Shown: in pieces, positions 53,447 to 62,900 of the stretch
Position numbering within the stretch: the first letter of the stretch is position 1
Layout: each line of letters starts with the position of its first letter
Source of the DNA: Paenibacillus nasutitermitis
GTDB lineage: Bacteria > Bacillota > Bacilli > Paenibacillales > Paenibacillaceae
Length of the DNA stretch: 64,000 nt
NCBI RefSeq assembly: GCF_014641075.1
Contig: NZ_BMHP01000003.1
Coordinates: forward strand, 1,178,001 to 1,242,000
Direction of reading: 5' to 3'
Made by a program: the position numbers and the translations under genes
The notes under the pieces: model-generated
What the model was told of the DNA's origin: nothing
What the model saw: only the letters and a program-made list of their open reading frames with translations
Database searches by the model: none

Positions 53447-56400
53447 TTAGTTCATTTGAAATTCACTGAAGAACAGTTCTTTATCCTCTCCACCAATAGT
53501 GAGAACAGGACCGTTGGAAGCGCTTGGCTTGAGTCTGAAATGGCTCGCGTCCACCTTCTCGGCAACAACCCCTAAAGAGGAATCCTCAAGCTGCCCATTG
53601 ATGTCTAGTACAAGAGCGTCCATAGTGGCATAGATTCGGTCTTGATAAATAGTTACCGTTTGAGTGCCATCGCTGACCGTAAAGGAACGAGACTTGATTA
53701 CATCGTTCATACCCGAGAACGTATTGGATGCAAACAATGCGGAATATCCGCCACCCAGCGTAACGGTTGCCTGCGTTCCTGTAGCGAATGTCATGATATA
53801 GAAGGTATCCCCAAATCCCATAGCTGCAAGCGTGCGTGTTCCCAGATCGAGATGGTGATCATTGTAATATTGCTGAATAAAGCTTTCTACCGCTGAGCCT
53901 ACAACCTGCCCTTTTGTGAAACCGTTCAACGGAATATCCCAGTTAAGATTGACATTAATGACAACATTGCCATCGCTGACAGTGAAGCTGACCGGATGGG
54001 ATTGGAAATTCGTATCTGCAATGGTGTAGCTTTCGCCTCTTGCTTGCGTCGCATAAATATCCTCGAAATTCAAATCGGCGATTTCCTTGCTCGTTAATGA
54101 TTGCGGCAAATGAAGCTGCGTGATTCTGGCTTCCGATTGAACAAGCTTGCCCAGATTCGTGACCAGTACCTGCTGGGCGGATGTGAGATTGTTATACGCA
54201 CTCCGTGCCGCTGTGACGGCCGCTTCATCGGCTAATATGATTGCTTCTACTTCCGGCAATGCTGCAATTTGAGCAGCAACGATATCTGCAGCCGCTTTGT
54301 CCGCCTTCAGCTCAGCAATCTTGTCGATAGCGACAGTGAGCTTGCCATGATTTGTAACGAGTGCCTGCTGGGCTGTCGTTAACTCATTATAAGCATTGTC
54401 CGCCGCTGTAACGCTTGGTTCATCGGACAGGCTCGGTGGAGAGGGCAGCGCCGCAATTAAAGCTGTAACGATGTCTGCAGCCGCTTTGCCCGCCTTCAGC
54501 TCGGCAAGCCGGGCGATTGCATCATTGAGCTTGTCTTGATTGGCAACCAGTGCTTTCTGGGTCGCCGTTAATGCGTTAAAGGCATTGTTCGCCACTGTGA
54601 CGCTTGGCTCATCGGACAAGGTTAAGTTCGAAGGGACTGGAAGCCCTCCAATCAGAGCGATAACCGCATCTGCCGCCTGCTGATTCTCCAGCCCCACGAT
54701 CCGCGCCAAAGCATTCGTTAATTTGCTCCAATTTGTGACTAGCGTCTTCTGGGATGCAGACAATGCTTCGTATGCGCTGTTTGCGTCATTTACCGTATTC
54801 TTATGGGCGAGGGTGAGGTTGGCCGGTTCTGGCAGGGCCGCGATCAGTGCTGTAACATCGTTCGCCACTGCGGTCAGCGCGTCGACTTTGGCAATCGCCT
54901 GCGTCAGCTTGTCCTGGTTCGTCACCAATGCCTTCTGCGCAGCAGACAGCGCGTCCAATGCGTTCTTGGCTGCTGTTACCGCAGGTTGATTGTCCAGCGT
55001 GATTACAGCAGGAGCCGGCAGGGCCGCGATCAGAGCTGTAACATCGTTCGCCGCTACGATCAGCGCTTCTACTTTGGCAATCGCCTGGGTCAGCTTGTCC
55101 TGGTTCGTCACCAGTGCTTTCTGTGAAGCTGCGAGTGTGTCCAACGCATTCTTCGCCGCTTTTACAGCCGCTTGATCGTCGAGTGTCACGGCAGATGGTT
55201 CCGGCAGGGCCGCGATCAGTGCTGTAACATCGTTCGCCACTGCGGTCAGCGCGTCGACTTTGGCAATCGCCTGCGTCAGCTTGTCCTGGTTGGTGACAAG
55301 CGCCTTCTGCGCAGCAGACAGCGCGTCCAGCGCGTTCTTGGCTGCTGTTACCGCCGCTTGATTGTCCAGCGTGATTACAGCAGGAGCTGGCAGAGCGGCA
55401 ATCAGCTCTTTAACATCGTTAACTGCTGTATGGAGCGCGTCGATCTTGGCAAGCGCCTGGGTGAGCTTGTCCTGGTTCACAACCAAAGCCTTCTGCGAAG
55501 CGGTGAGTGCATCCCATGCATTCTTCGCCGCTGTTACGGATGCTTGCTCGTCCAGCGTCACCGCAGTTGAATCGGGCAGGGCCGTTATGAGAGCCATCAC
55601 AGCGTCCGCAGCAGACTTGTCGGCCTGGAGCTCGACAATGCGGGCTGCCGCATTCGTTAATTTGTTCTGATTATCGGCCGATACCAGCGCTTTCTGCGCA
55701 GCGCTCAGTGCGTTGAAAGCGGTGTTGGCAGCCCCGATAGCCGCTTCGTCCGCGATTTTCAAATCTGCTTTAGTAGGAAGCGCGGCTATCATTGCCGTTA
55801 CAAGGTCTGCCGCTTGTTGGTCAACCTGCTCTTGAGTGGGGCCGCTGTAAGTCGGTTGTTGGGGAACCGGTGGAGTAACAGCAGCACCTTGCTTATCCAC
55901 CGTCTTGCCCGGTTGTGTTTCAAAAGTGGAGTTTGCCAAGGCTTCTTTGCTCGTTTCGACTGTTTCGATGGATCCGCCGCCGATAACTTTGATCGCAGCA
56001 TTGAGGATGATATTTACAATTTTAGCCTCATTGCCGAGATGGATTGTATTTTCACCTGCATGCTCCTGAATGTTAACTTGTTTAATATCACCGCTTAGAA
56101 TATCGATGCGTGCTTTGGTGCTGGAAACGCCAACCTCGTTAAAGGTGCCAAGAAGCGATACAACCGCGTCCCCGGGGAGCAGATCGCTCACCAGTACATC
56201 GGTAAATCCTGCTCCTGTTAATTGGCTTTCCTCCAGCGTTGCCCCGGTTTTCATCAGAACCGATGTTACGGTGGTCGTACCTTCAGCAACAATCCGCACG
56301 GTTCCTGCAGCTTTATCGACGATAATCGTCAGCAGCACAGAGTCCGCGAAGTGAATGCTGTTCGCGCCTCCGCCTTGCACAAACGTTGTGCCTTTCACGG

Positions 56401-57205
56401 TCACATGGTTAAGCACCGCATCGCCCTCGCCGATTCCATCCGTAAACGTCAGGTTGCCTTCAATAATGGTGTTCTGCAGCGTCACGCCCGGCACGCTGAT
56501 GGCCACATCCCCTTTTATCGTCTCACTGCCTGTTTCGGGGCCAAAGGTGCCTGCCTTGTCGAAGATGACGGGTGCGGGTTTCACTTTAAGTGAATGCTCC
56601 AAAATAACGACTGCCTCTGCACGGGTGGCCTTGTTCGCCGGTTTGAATGAATTGTCTGCATAACCTTCCATGATTCCGCCAGCCTGGACGGCTCCGATCG
56701 CCCCTTTGCTCCAGGAAGGAATCACCGATGCATCTTTGAAGACGTCCGCATCGGCAGCCGAAGGGGTAAGATCCAGCAAACGTTCGATAATCAGCGCGAT
56801 CTCCTGACGGGTAATCGGCGCATTGGGATGAATCGTTCCATCCTGAAATCCCGCAATGTATCCCGCCTTGACGGCTTTTTGGATGTCGCTGTAGCTCCAA
56901 TCAGTTTCTTTCAAATCCTTGAACGAGACGCCGCCGGTCTCCGCAAAACCAAACGCGCGGTTCACGAGCGCCATAAATTCCGCTCTTGATACGGATTTAT
57001 TCGGCTGGAAGCTCCCGTCCGCATAACCTTCGATCAATCCTTGTGAGATCCATTGCTGGATATTCTGCTCCGCCCAATGGCCGCTGATATCCGTTGCCGC
57101 GTCTGTCGTTCCGGCCGCGACATTTACCGCTCCCAGCATGGATAACGATAGCGAGCCCGCTACTGCGAGGCTGACTACCTTTTTTGTCAATTCTATCTTC
57201 TTCAT
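53447..57205 (-). CDS. S-layer-homology protein with beta-helix and long tandem-repeat region
   Basis: 1252 residues, secreted and wall-bound. Signal peptide (KKIELTKKVVSLAVAGSLSL), then three SLH domains (about 40-205) that bind pyruvylated wall polymer, a beta-helix-like region (about 210-430, GDVAISVPGVTLQNTIIEGN pattern), a proline-rich linker, nine 62-residue repeats (about 465-1060, consensus AALPxP..VTLDxQ..V.AAKNAxDAL..xQKALV.NxDKLTxA), and a C-terminal part with flagellin-like motifs (FSGMNDVIKSRSFTVSDGTQ). The repeats may be a flexible helical stalk. Ribosome binding site and start follow GAC-rich sequence; a hydrophobic signal makes the ATG at 57205 sound. It is not near an obvious export locus. 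Confidence 0.92.
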   Translation of the reverse strand: MKKIELTKKVVSLAVAGSLSLSMLGAVNVAAGTTDAATDISGHWAEQNIQQWISQGLIEGYADGSFQPNKSVSRAEFMALVNRAFGFAETGGVSFKDLKETDWSYSDIQKAVKAGYIAGFQDGTIHPNAPITRQEIALIIERLLDLTPSAADADVFKDASVIPSWSKGAIGAVQAGGIMEGYADNSFKPANKATRAEAVVILEHSLKVKPAPVIFDKAGTFGPETGSETIKGDVAISVPGVTLQNTIIEGNLTFTDGIGEGDAVLNHVTVKGTTFVQGGGANSIHFADSVLLTIIVDKAAGTVRIVAEGTTTVTSVLMKTGATLEESQLTGAGFTDVLVSDLLPGDAVVSLLGTFNEVGVSSTKARIDILSGDIKQVNIQEHAGENTIHLGNEAKIVNIILNAAIKVIGGGSIETVETSKEALANSTFETQPGKTVDKQGAAVTPPVPQQPTYSGPTQEQVDQQAADLVTAMIAALPTKADLKIADEAAIGAANTAFNALSAAQKALVSADNQNKLTNAAARIVELQADKSAADAVMALITALPDSTAVTLDEQASVTAAKNAWDALTASQKALVVNQDKLTQALAKIDALHTAVNDVKELIAALPAPAVITLDNQAAVTAAKNALDALSAAQKALVTNQDKLTQAIAKVDALTAVANDVTALIAALPEPSAVTLDDQAAVKAAKNALDTLAASQKALVTNQDKLTQAIAKVEALIVAANDVTALIAALPAPAVITLDNQPAVTAAKNALDALSAAQKALVTNQDKLTQAIAKVDALTAVANDVTALIAALPEPANLTLAHKNTVNDANSAYEALSASQKTLVTNWSKLTNALARIVGLENQQAADAVIALIGGLPVPSNLTLSDEPSVTVANNAFNALTATQKALVANQDKLNDAIARLAELKAGKAAADIVTALIAALPSPPSLSDEPSVTAADNAYNELTTAQQALVTNHGKLTVAIDKIAELKADKAAADIVAAQIAALPEVEAIILADEAAVTAARSAYNNLTSAQQVLVTNLGKLVQSEARITQLHLPQSLTSKEIADLNFEDIYATQARGESYTIADTNFQSHPVSFTVSDGNVVINVNLNWDIPLNGFTKGQVVGSAVESFIQQYYNDHHLDLGTRTLAAMGFGDTFYIMTFATGTQATVTLGGGYSALFASNTFSGMNDVIKSRSFTVSDGTQTVTIYQDRIYATMDALVLDINGQLEDSSLGVVAEKVDASHFRLKPSASNGPVLTIGGEDKELFFSEFQMN
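54100..55810 (-). repeat. Nine coding tandem repeats of 186 bp in the S-layer gene
   Basis: A 186-bp (62-codon) period is seen from about 54100 to 55810. Consecutive starts of the motif GCAGGGCCGCGATCAG at 54832, 55018 and 55204 are exactly 186 bp apart. The units beginning at 55204 and 54832 are almost identical at DNA level, whereas the unit between differs, which shows a duplicated pair of units (372-bp period). Confidence 0.88.
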
Positions 57206-57335
57206 GATTGCACCCGTCCTTCAGTTGATTGACAACCGCTCATTTCGAGCAAAAGTTATGTCCTGCATATTCGACAAAAAAAGTAAAAATACCTTTATTT
57301 CCTTCATTTTTTTAGGGAACAAGGACGTTGAACAC

Positions 57336-57362
57336 AAAAAAACCATCTCCCTCCGGAAGATG
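57336..57362 (-). terminator. Intrinsic terminator of the Cache/AraC regulator gene
   Basis: CATCT pairs with AGATG around CCC..GG, with TTTTTTT on the minus strand. It lies about 120 bp beyond the stop codon. The rest of the 279-bp gap 57206-57484 shows only AT-rich sequence with the S-layer promoter presumed. Confidence 0.6.
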
Positions 57363-57484
57363 ATCATATTGTACGCGCAATACCGCTATTTACCGCTGCT
57401 CAAAGCGGCTGGCGGCCCTGTCCTGCATTTCATGCGCATATGCCCCACTTGCCCCTCGGATGGACAGCCAAAGCCAGCTTGCCT

Positions 57485-59800
57485 TTACGATGATTTCCTC
57501 TTCATCTGCCGGTATTGATTGGGAGACGAACCGCAGTTTTTCTTGAAAACCGTTATAAAATAAGAGCTGTTGACAAAACCGATCCGCTCACCGATTTCCT
57601 TGACATTGAGATTCGTTGCAAGCAGGAGATTCTCCGCTTCCTTCATACGCAGACCTGTTACATAATGAGTGAACGATACACCTAAATTCTCATTAAACAG
57701 CTTGCTGAAGTAAGGGGCCGTGATTCCCAGATGCGCGGCAACCGAATCGGCGGACAAATCACTCTGCGTGTAATGCTGGCCAATATAATCGCAGGCTTGG
57801 TTCACCAATCCGCTAGCGTCCCTGTGACGGTCATTCCGCAGCTCTGCAATGATGTGATTGACAAGCTCACCATAGAACGACTCGACCTCATCCAGCCGCG
57901 GAAATATGCTCACGACATCTTCCAGCGTGTGCTTGTCGTAACTTGCAAGAAGCGTCGTGAAGTCGGCCAAGCCCCTGAACTCGTTCTCGATTCGAAAAGC
58001 GGATTGAAGCAGCGCACCGCGAATATCGGCTACCGAATTGTTCGCAAGCTCCTCAAACCAATCGCGCAGGATCCGGCGCACCGAAGTCTCGTCATTGAGC
58101 TTGATGGCATCAAAGAGCGTCCGTTCCAGTCTCGCCGGGTAACGGAAGGGTTGGGGATTATTCCTGTTGTTGATGGTGTCATAGTCATAGAGACACAGAT
58201 CAGGCCAGATGAATTCATAGGAGAGAGCTTCCTTCGCTGAAGCCATTGAGCCCGGCAGCCCTTGGAGAGTCTCCGCCCGGCAGCCGATTCCGATCTTCAT
58301 ATGGATTCCCAACATGCGTTCCACCTGCTGCATGAAGGTATTCATGATTGCGCCTGGCGCATGTTCCGGCAGGTCGCTCATAATGAGTACGAATGAATGG
58401 TAGCCGGTATCCACCTTCTCGATGGCTTCGAATTCATGGAATACCCGCAGAGCCAGCTCGAACACTGCTTCCCTGACCAGCTTCAACCGCTCGCCTTGTT
58501 CTTCCGCACTCCGGTCGCTTCCTTCCAGCACCAGCGCAAATACCCGAAGAGGATGAGTGCCGAAGCGGATACCGTGCCGTTCGAGCAATTGCGGAAAGTC
58601 ATGGCGGTCCTCCATTGTTCCTTGCCCCATGAGCAGATCCTTCAGCAGGCCTTCCTTCAATCGCTTGCGGTCTTCGGACGACGTATCCTCAAGGGAGCTG
58701 ACTTTGCCGATTAAGCTCTTGAATACGCCGCTCAAATATTCGGCGTCGTCCGCATTGTCAGGTGGACTTTGAACCGGAGCTGCCCCTTTTACCATCCGGA
58801 TGACATTGCTGATCGGTCCGTAAATTTTTCTGTTCATAAAAAAGGTGGCAATTAAACAAACGAGCAGCACAAGCAGGGACACTACAACAATATTCCGCTG
58901 AAGAATAAAGCTGTCTTTGGTTAAATAGGCATAACGGGTCGCATTCGCCAAATACCATTCCAGCTTATCGTTATAGATGTAGGTGAGCAGCGACTTCGAT
59001 CCATTCGTAGCATCGACGAAGCTGTCCGATAATGTCCCGGATTGAATGACCTTCTCCACAAAGGATTGGCTGGCCGAGGAATCCAGAAACGCATCCGGCT
59101 GGTCGCTGCGGGCAATCACGACCCCGTTCTTATCGGCGATCATAAAGCTCGAGTCCGATGATTGACCCATTTCATCAAATAATTCCTGCAGAGATGTCAA
59201 TTTTAAATTGATAAAGATCGCATAATCCGATTTGGCGTCGGTTTCAGTGAAAATAAGCGATAGAATCCGGTTCTCATAACGCTTGCCATTGTAGGTATAC
59301 TCTTGTTTATGAGGAAGAAAGATCATTTTGCCCAAATTGTTGCGTGCCTGTACCAAGCCGCTGGCCTCCGGATCGATTGAGGCGATGTCAACATCCTGCT
59401 GCAGGGAATGAATGAACCGTTTGGTCGTACCGTTATAAAGGTAGACGGAATTAACGAAGTCATTCGCATTGATTACATCGCGAAGCTTGCGGTCCAGCGA
59501 GAGGGAATCACCGGGGTCAAGCCCTGTAGAATACAGCCCCTTGATCACATCCTTGTCGCTTAGCAGCTGTTCCCCGATCTGAAATACGCGCTCATACAAG
59601 TTATCGATACTGGCATCGGTCTGATGGAGAAGCCGCTGATGCGCTTCCGATATCTGCTTCTCGCTGATCATGTTCGTAAATGTATAATTGACCGCGGCCA
59701 GTATGAACAAACACAATACAAAAACAACCGTATTCGCCGCAATGAAACGAAACAAGTAACTGCCTCTTGGCAATGAAGGCTTCAGCTTCCATATTTTCAA
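57485..59800 (-). CDS. Membrane-bound Cache/AraC transcriptional regulator
   Basis: 771 residues. A transmembrane helix (about 17-40), an extracytoplasmic Cache-type domain (about 45-290, with YNGKRYENRILSLIFTET), a second helix (about 298-320), a cytoplasmic linker, and a C-terminal AraC domain with helix-turn-helix motifs (VAAHLGITAPYFSKLFNEN and IGERIGFVNSSYFITVFKKN, then CGSSPNQYRQMK). A TTG start at 59800 is used because AAGGAGGTG lies 8 nt upstream. It sits downstream of the GH2 gene on the same strand and probably senses a plant polysaccharide fragment or its product. Confidence 0.92.
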   Translation of the reverse strand: MKIWKLKPSLPRGSYLFRFIAANTVVFVLCLFILAAVNYTFTNMISEKQISEAHQRLLHQTDASIDNLYERVFQIGEQLLSDKDVIKGLYSTGLDPGDSLSLDRKLRDVINANDFVNSVYLYNGTTKRFIHSLQQDVDIASIDPEASGLVQARNNLGKMIFLPHKQEYTYNGKRYENRILSLIFTETDAKSDYAIFINLKLTSLQELFDEMGQSSDSSFMIADKNGVVIARSDQPDAFLDSSASQSFVEKVIQSGTLSDSFVDATNGSKSLLTYIYNDKLEWYLANATRYAYLTKDSFILQRNIVVVSLLVLLVCLIATFFMNRKIYGPISNVIRMVKGAAPVQSPPDNADDAEYLSGVFKSLIGKVSSLEDTSSEDRKRLKEGLLKDLLMGQGTMEDRHDFPQLLERHGIRFGTHPLRVFALVLEGSDRSAEEQGERLKLVREAVFELALRVFHEFEAIEKVDTGYHSFVLIMSDLPEHAPGAIMNTFMQQVERMLGIHMKIGIGCRAETLQGLPGSMASAKEALSYEFIWPDLCLYDYDTINNRNNPQPFRYPARLERTLFDAIKLNDETSVRRILRDWFEELANNSVADIRGALLQSAFRIENEFRGLADFTTLLASYDKHTLEDVVSIFPRLDEVESFYGELVNHIIAELRNDRHRDASGLVNQACDYIGQHYTQSDLSADSVAAHLGITAPYFSKLFNENLGVSFTHYVTGLRMKEAENLLLATNLNVKEIGERIGFVNSSYFITVFKKNCGSSPNQYRQMKRKSS

Positions 59801-59886
59801 CTAACCTTCACCTCCTTGGTCATCGAGTCTCTTTTAAGTTGACATCGATCCGTAAATTCCCTTTCCCTGCCATGATACGGTTACGG

Positions 59887-59926
59887 TAAATAAGGCCCGG
59901 TCCTCCTCTGAAGAAGAAGACCGGGC
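59887..59926 (-). terminator. Terminator of the GH2 gene
   Basis: GCCCGGTC (59895-59902) pairs with GACCGGGC (59919-59926); the minus-strand end reads CTTATTTACC, a weak T-rich tail. Confidence 0.6.
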
Positions 59927-59954
59927 ATGACAAGCTGCAACACATTTCTATTCC

Positions 59955-62900
59955 TTATTTCAGGAGTTTTGCGTCCGCCCAATCGGCATGATCGTCATCC
60001 TGACCATCTCCGGCATCCAGAGCGACCAGCTTCAGCTGGCTTCTCCCCGACAGGTTGACCTCCACAGGCTTAGCCGGTGTCCGGTTGTTCATGACCCCGC
60101 TGTCGAACAGCTTGACGCCATCCGCCCAGACTTGGAAGATGACGCTTCCGCCGCTGTTCTCCTGATCGACGCCAACAGTCGCTGTGAACCGTTTGAACCC
60201 TTTCCCGCCTATCGCGTAGCTGATTTCAGATTGGGCATGGGTACCGATTCCTTTATCATAGGAAAGACTGCCCTTTCCGTCAAACACGGTCAGCACATTG
60301 CCGCCCACGCTTAAGTCTTTCTTCACCCTGCCCCAGCCTGTTGTTGCGCTCGACCATTCCAGATCGCTCACGTATACAGGGGCGTCGGCGTACTTGAAAT
60401 CGAAGGAATCGCGGTCCGTCATTTTCATACGAACCGTACCCGTATAGCCCGAGCTGACTACGATCGGCTTCTGAACGGGATTCGCTTCCACCCACCCCGG
60501 AAATCCTGCAGGATGGGACCAATTGCTGCGGATGCTGAAACGTACCGAACCGTCTGCATTCAAAGAGGCCTTGACCGATCCTGTACCATCTCCTTGTGCA
60601 GTAATCCGGTTGCCTGTCGTTCCGTTAATGAGCGATGCGTAGTAGAAATTCGTCTTGGAGGAGCGGAAATCGGTCGTTCCCAAGCCGCTTCGCTCATCCT
60701 CGATCCAGGACCATGCCGGCTTCACCCCATACTCGTCTACGCCGCCGGCACGATTCTTGTAAGCTGTTCCGGTGTTTCTGCCCAGCTGATTATCCGGGTA
60801 ATACGACCAGGTTCCATCCCGGTCCCAGGTGATGCGGTCCGCGCCTGCTGCAGCGTCATAGGAGACACCAACAGCATCGTATACGGACGGCGGATTCGTG
60901 ATGGTATACGTCGTCGTAATGAGTCCTTTTCCATCTACGCTTACCTTGAAGGTAACGCCTGTTTGACCGTATTTCCCGGAGATGGTTATCACGGCCTCTT
61001 GATCCGTCCGGGTATGGCTGATTGCGGACAATACCCATGGATCAAGCTTCGAGGTGTATCCCATATCCAGATAAGGCCCGCCGGTGATGACGGTTTTCCC
61101 TTCAAAGTCTCCTTTGCGGATCATGCCTGTGGTCTTGTTGAAGATAAGGTTGAAATCTTTGCCCGATACTTTAATTTCATTTCCCTGGTCATCCACCTTG
61201 GGCGCTGTTCCTTTAACTTCCCAAGCTTCCACTGTTTTCTGTCCGATTGTCAACACATATTCGTCCACTAAGGGATTCGCAACCGTACCGTCATTGCGTT
61301 TAATCTTCAATCGAATGGAATCCCCATCTTTCCATTTTCTCGATGGGAGCGTGAATTGACCTTTGCTCATCGGCTGGACGGAAGGGCCTTTGATTGTTCC
61401 CTTTTCTTTGCCGACGCTCCATTCAATGGTGACTTCGTTTAGATTCGTGTGATTGTAGCGGTTCTCGATCGGGATCGTCAGCGGCTTGTTGGAACCCGGG
61501 TTCGGCAGTGCTTCGGCATAGATTCGGACAGGGGAATAACCTTTCTTGACGTTCCAGTATTCCGGTTTCTCCCGGTTCCATTCGTCAATGATCCCCCAGC
61601 TGACTACGAAGCCCTGCCAGATGCCGTCCGGACCGTAGAAGCGCAAATCCCGGGAATGCCAGATGGCTCCGCCCAATACACCCGGCGTTTCGTACAAGTC
61701 ATTCCATAAACGGTTGATTGCTACGCCATAGAAATCTCTGTAGGCGGGATCAACATCCATCCAATCACCGTAATAGGTGTAATCATGCGCATATTCGTCA
61801 TACAGCTCAGGCTTGTCATGGGTGCCGAATGTATGGCCGTATGGCGTGTAATGGGTGCTGAACACATCCGTATAACCAGCCGGCGCATTGAATCCCCAGC
61901 TGAACTTGACCGGTCTTGTCGGATCAATCGCCTTGACATAATCATGGCTGGCCGTCAGATTGCTGCCCCAAGCGCTTTCGTTGCCAATTGACCAGATGGC
62001 GATGCTAGGGTGACTGCGGTCCTTCTCAATCGTCTCCGATAATTGCCCCATATAGTTGTTTAAATATTTGGGGTCACTGGCGCGGGAGTCGCTTACGAAC
62101 ATGACGGAATTCTCTTGTTCGACATAGAAGCCCAGCTCATCCGCGATATCCAGCACATATTCATATTGCGGCCAATGGGCAGCGCGGATATAGTTCACGT
62201 TGGCTTCTTTGAGCTTGATCAGCGATTCGCGGTCATGCTGCGGATCGGCTGCTATCCCGATCAACGGCGAGGATTGATGCCAGTTTACGCCGCGCAGCTT
62301 GACTTCCTTCCCGTTGACGAGCATTTTATTCCCTTCAATCTTTATCGAGCGGAAACCAACCTTCCTCACGACGGTCTCTCCGGCAGCTCCATTAACCTTC
62401 GTCGTCGCCTTAAGCGTATACAGCCGCGGATGCTCGGCATCCCATTTTGCGGGCTTGATTACCGGAATGTTAACCGCCACTTCAGGGGTTCCCTTTGACA
62501 AGGAGATCACGGAAGGCTGGATAGAAACCGGTTTGCCATCGGGGTCGGTGAGCGTAAGCTCCACATCGGCCTGATTCGCTTCGCCGAGCTCCATACCGAC
62601 CGTCACGCTCAATGTCGCATCCGTATAGGTCGCATCGAACTCGGTATTCGTATGCAGCCGGGTCACATGCTCGTTTGGCAGTGCGAACAGCTTCACCTGT
62701 CCAACCAAGCCCCGCACATGCTGATATTCCACAAATCCCGTCTCGGCGGTCAGACCGACCGTGATGACGGCTGTTTCGCCCGGCACCACATAATCCGTGA
62801 TATCGGCATCGAAAGTGGTAAAACCTCCTCGATGCTGACGCACCAAATGACCGTTCACCCAAACTCTGGTGTAGCTGAAGGCCGCTTCGAAACGGAGCAT

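Noticed and set aside
54723..55570. Antisense frames with repeated Gly/Arg/Cys-rich segments in the S-layer repeat region
   Set aside because: They are only the reverse reading of the repeated S-layer codons and start without ribosome binding sites.
54100..55810. Possible CRISPR array because of regular spacing
   Set aside because: The period is 186 bp, in frame with one protein, with no short identical repeats separated by unique spacers.
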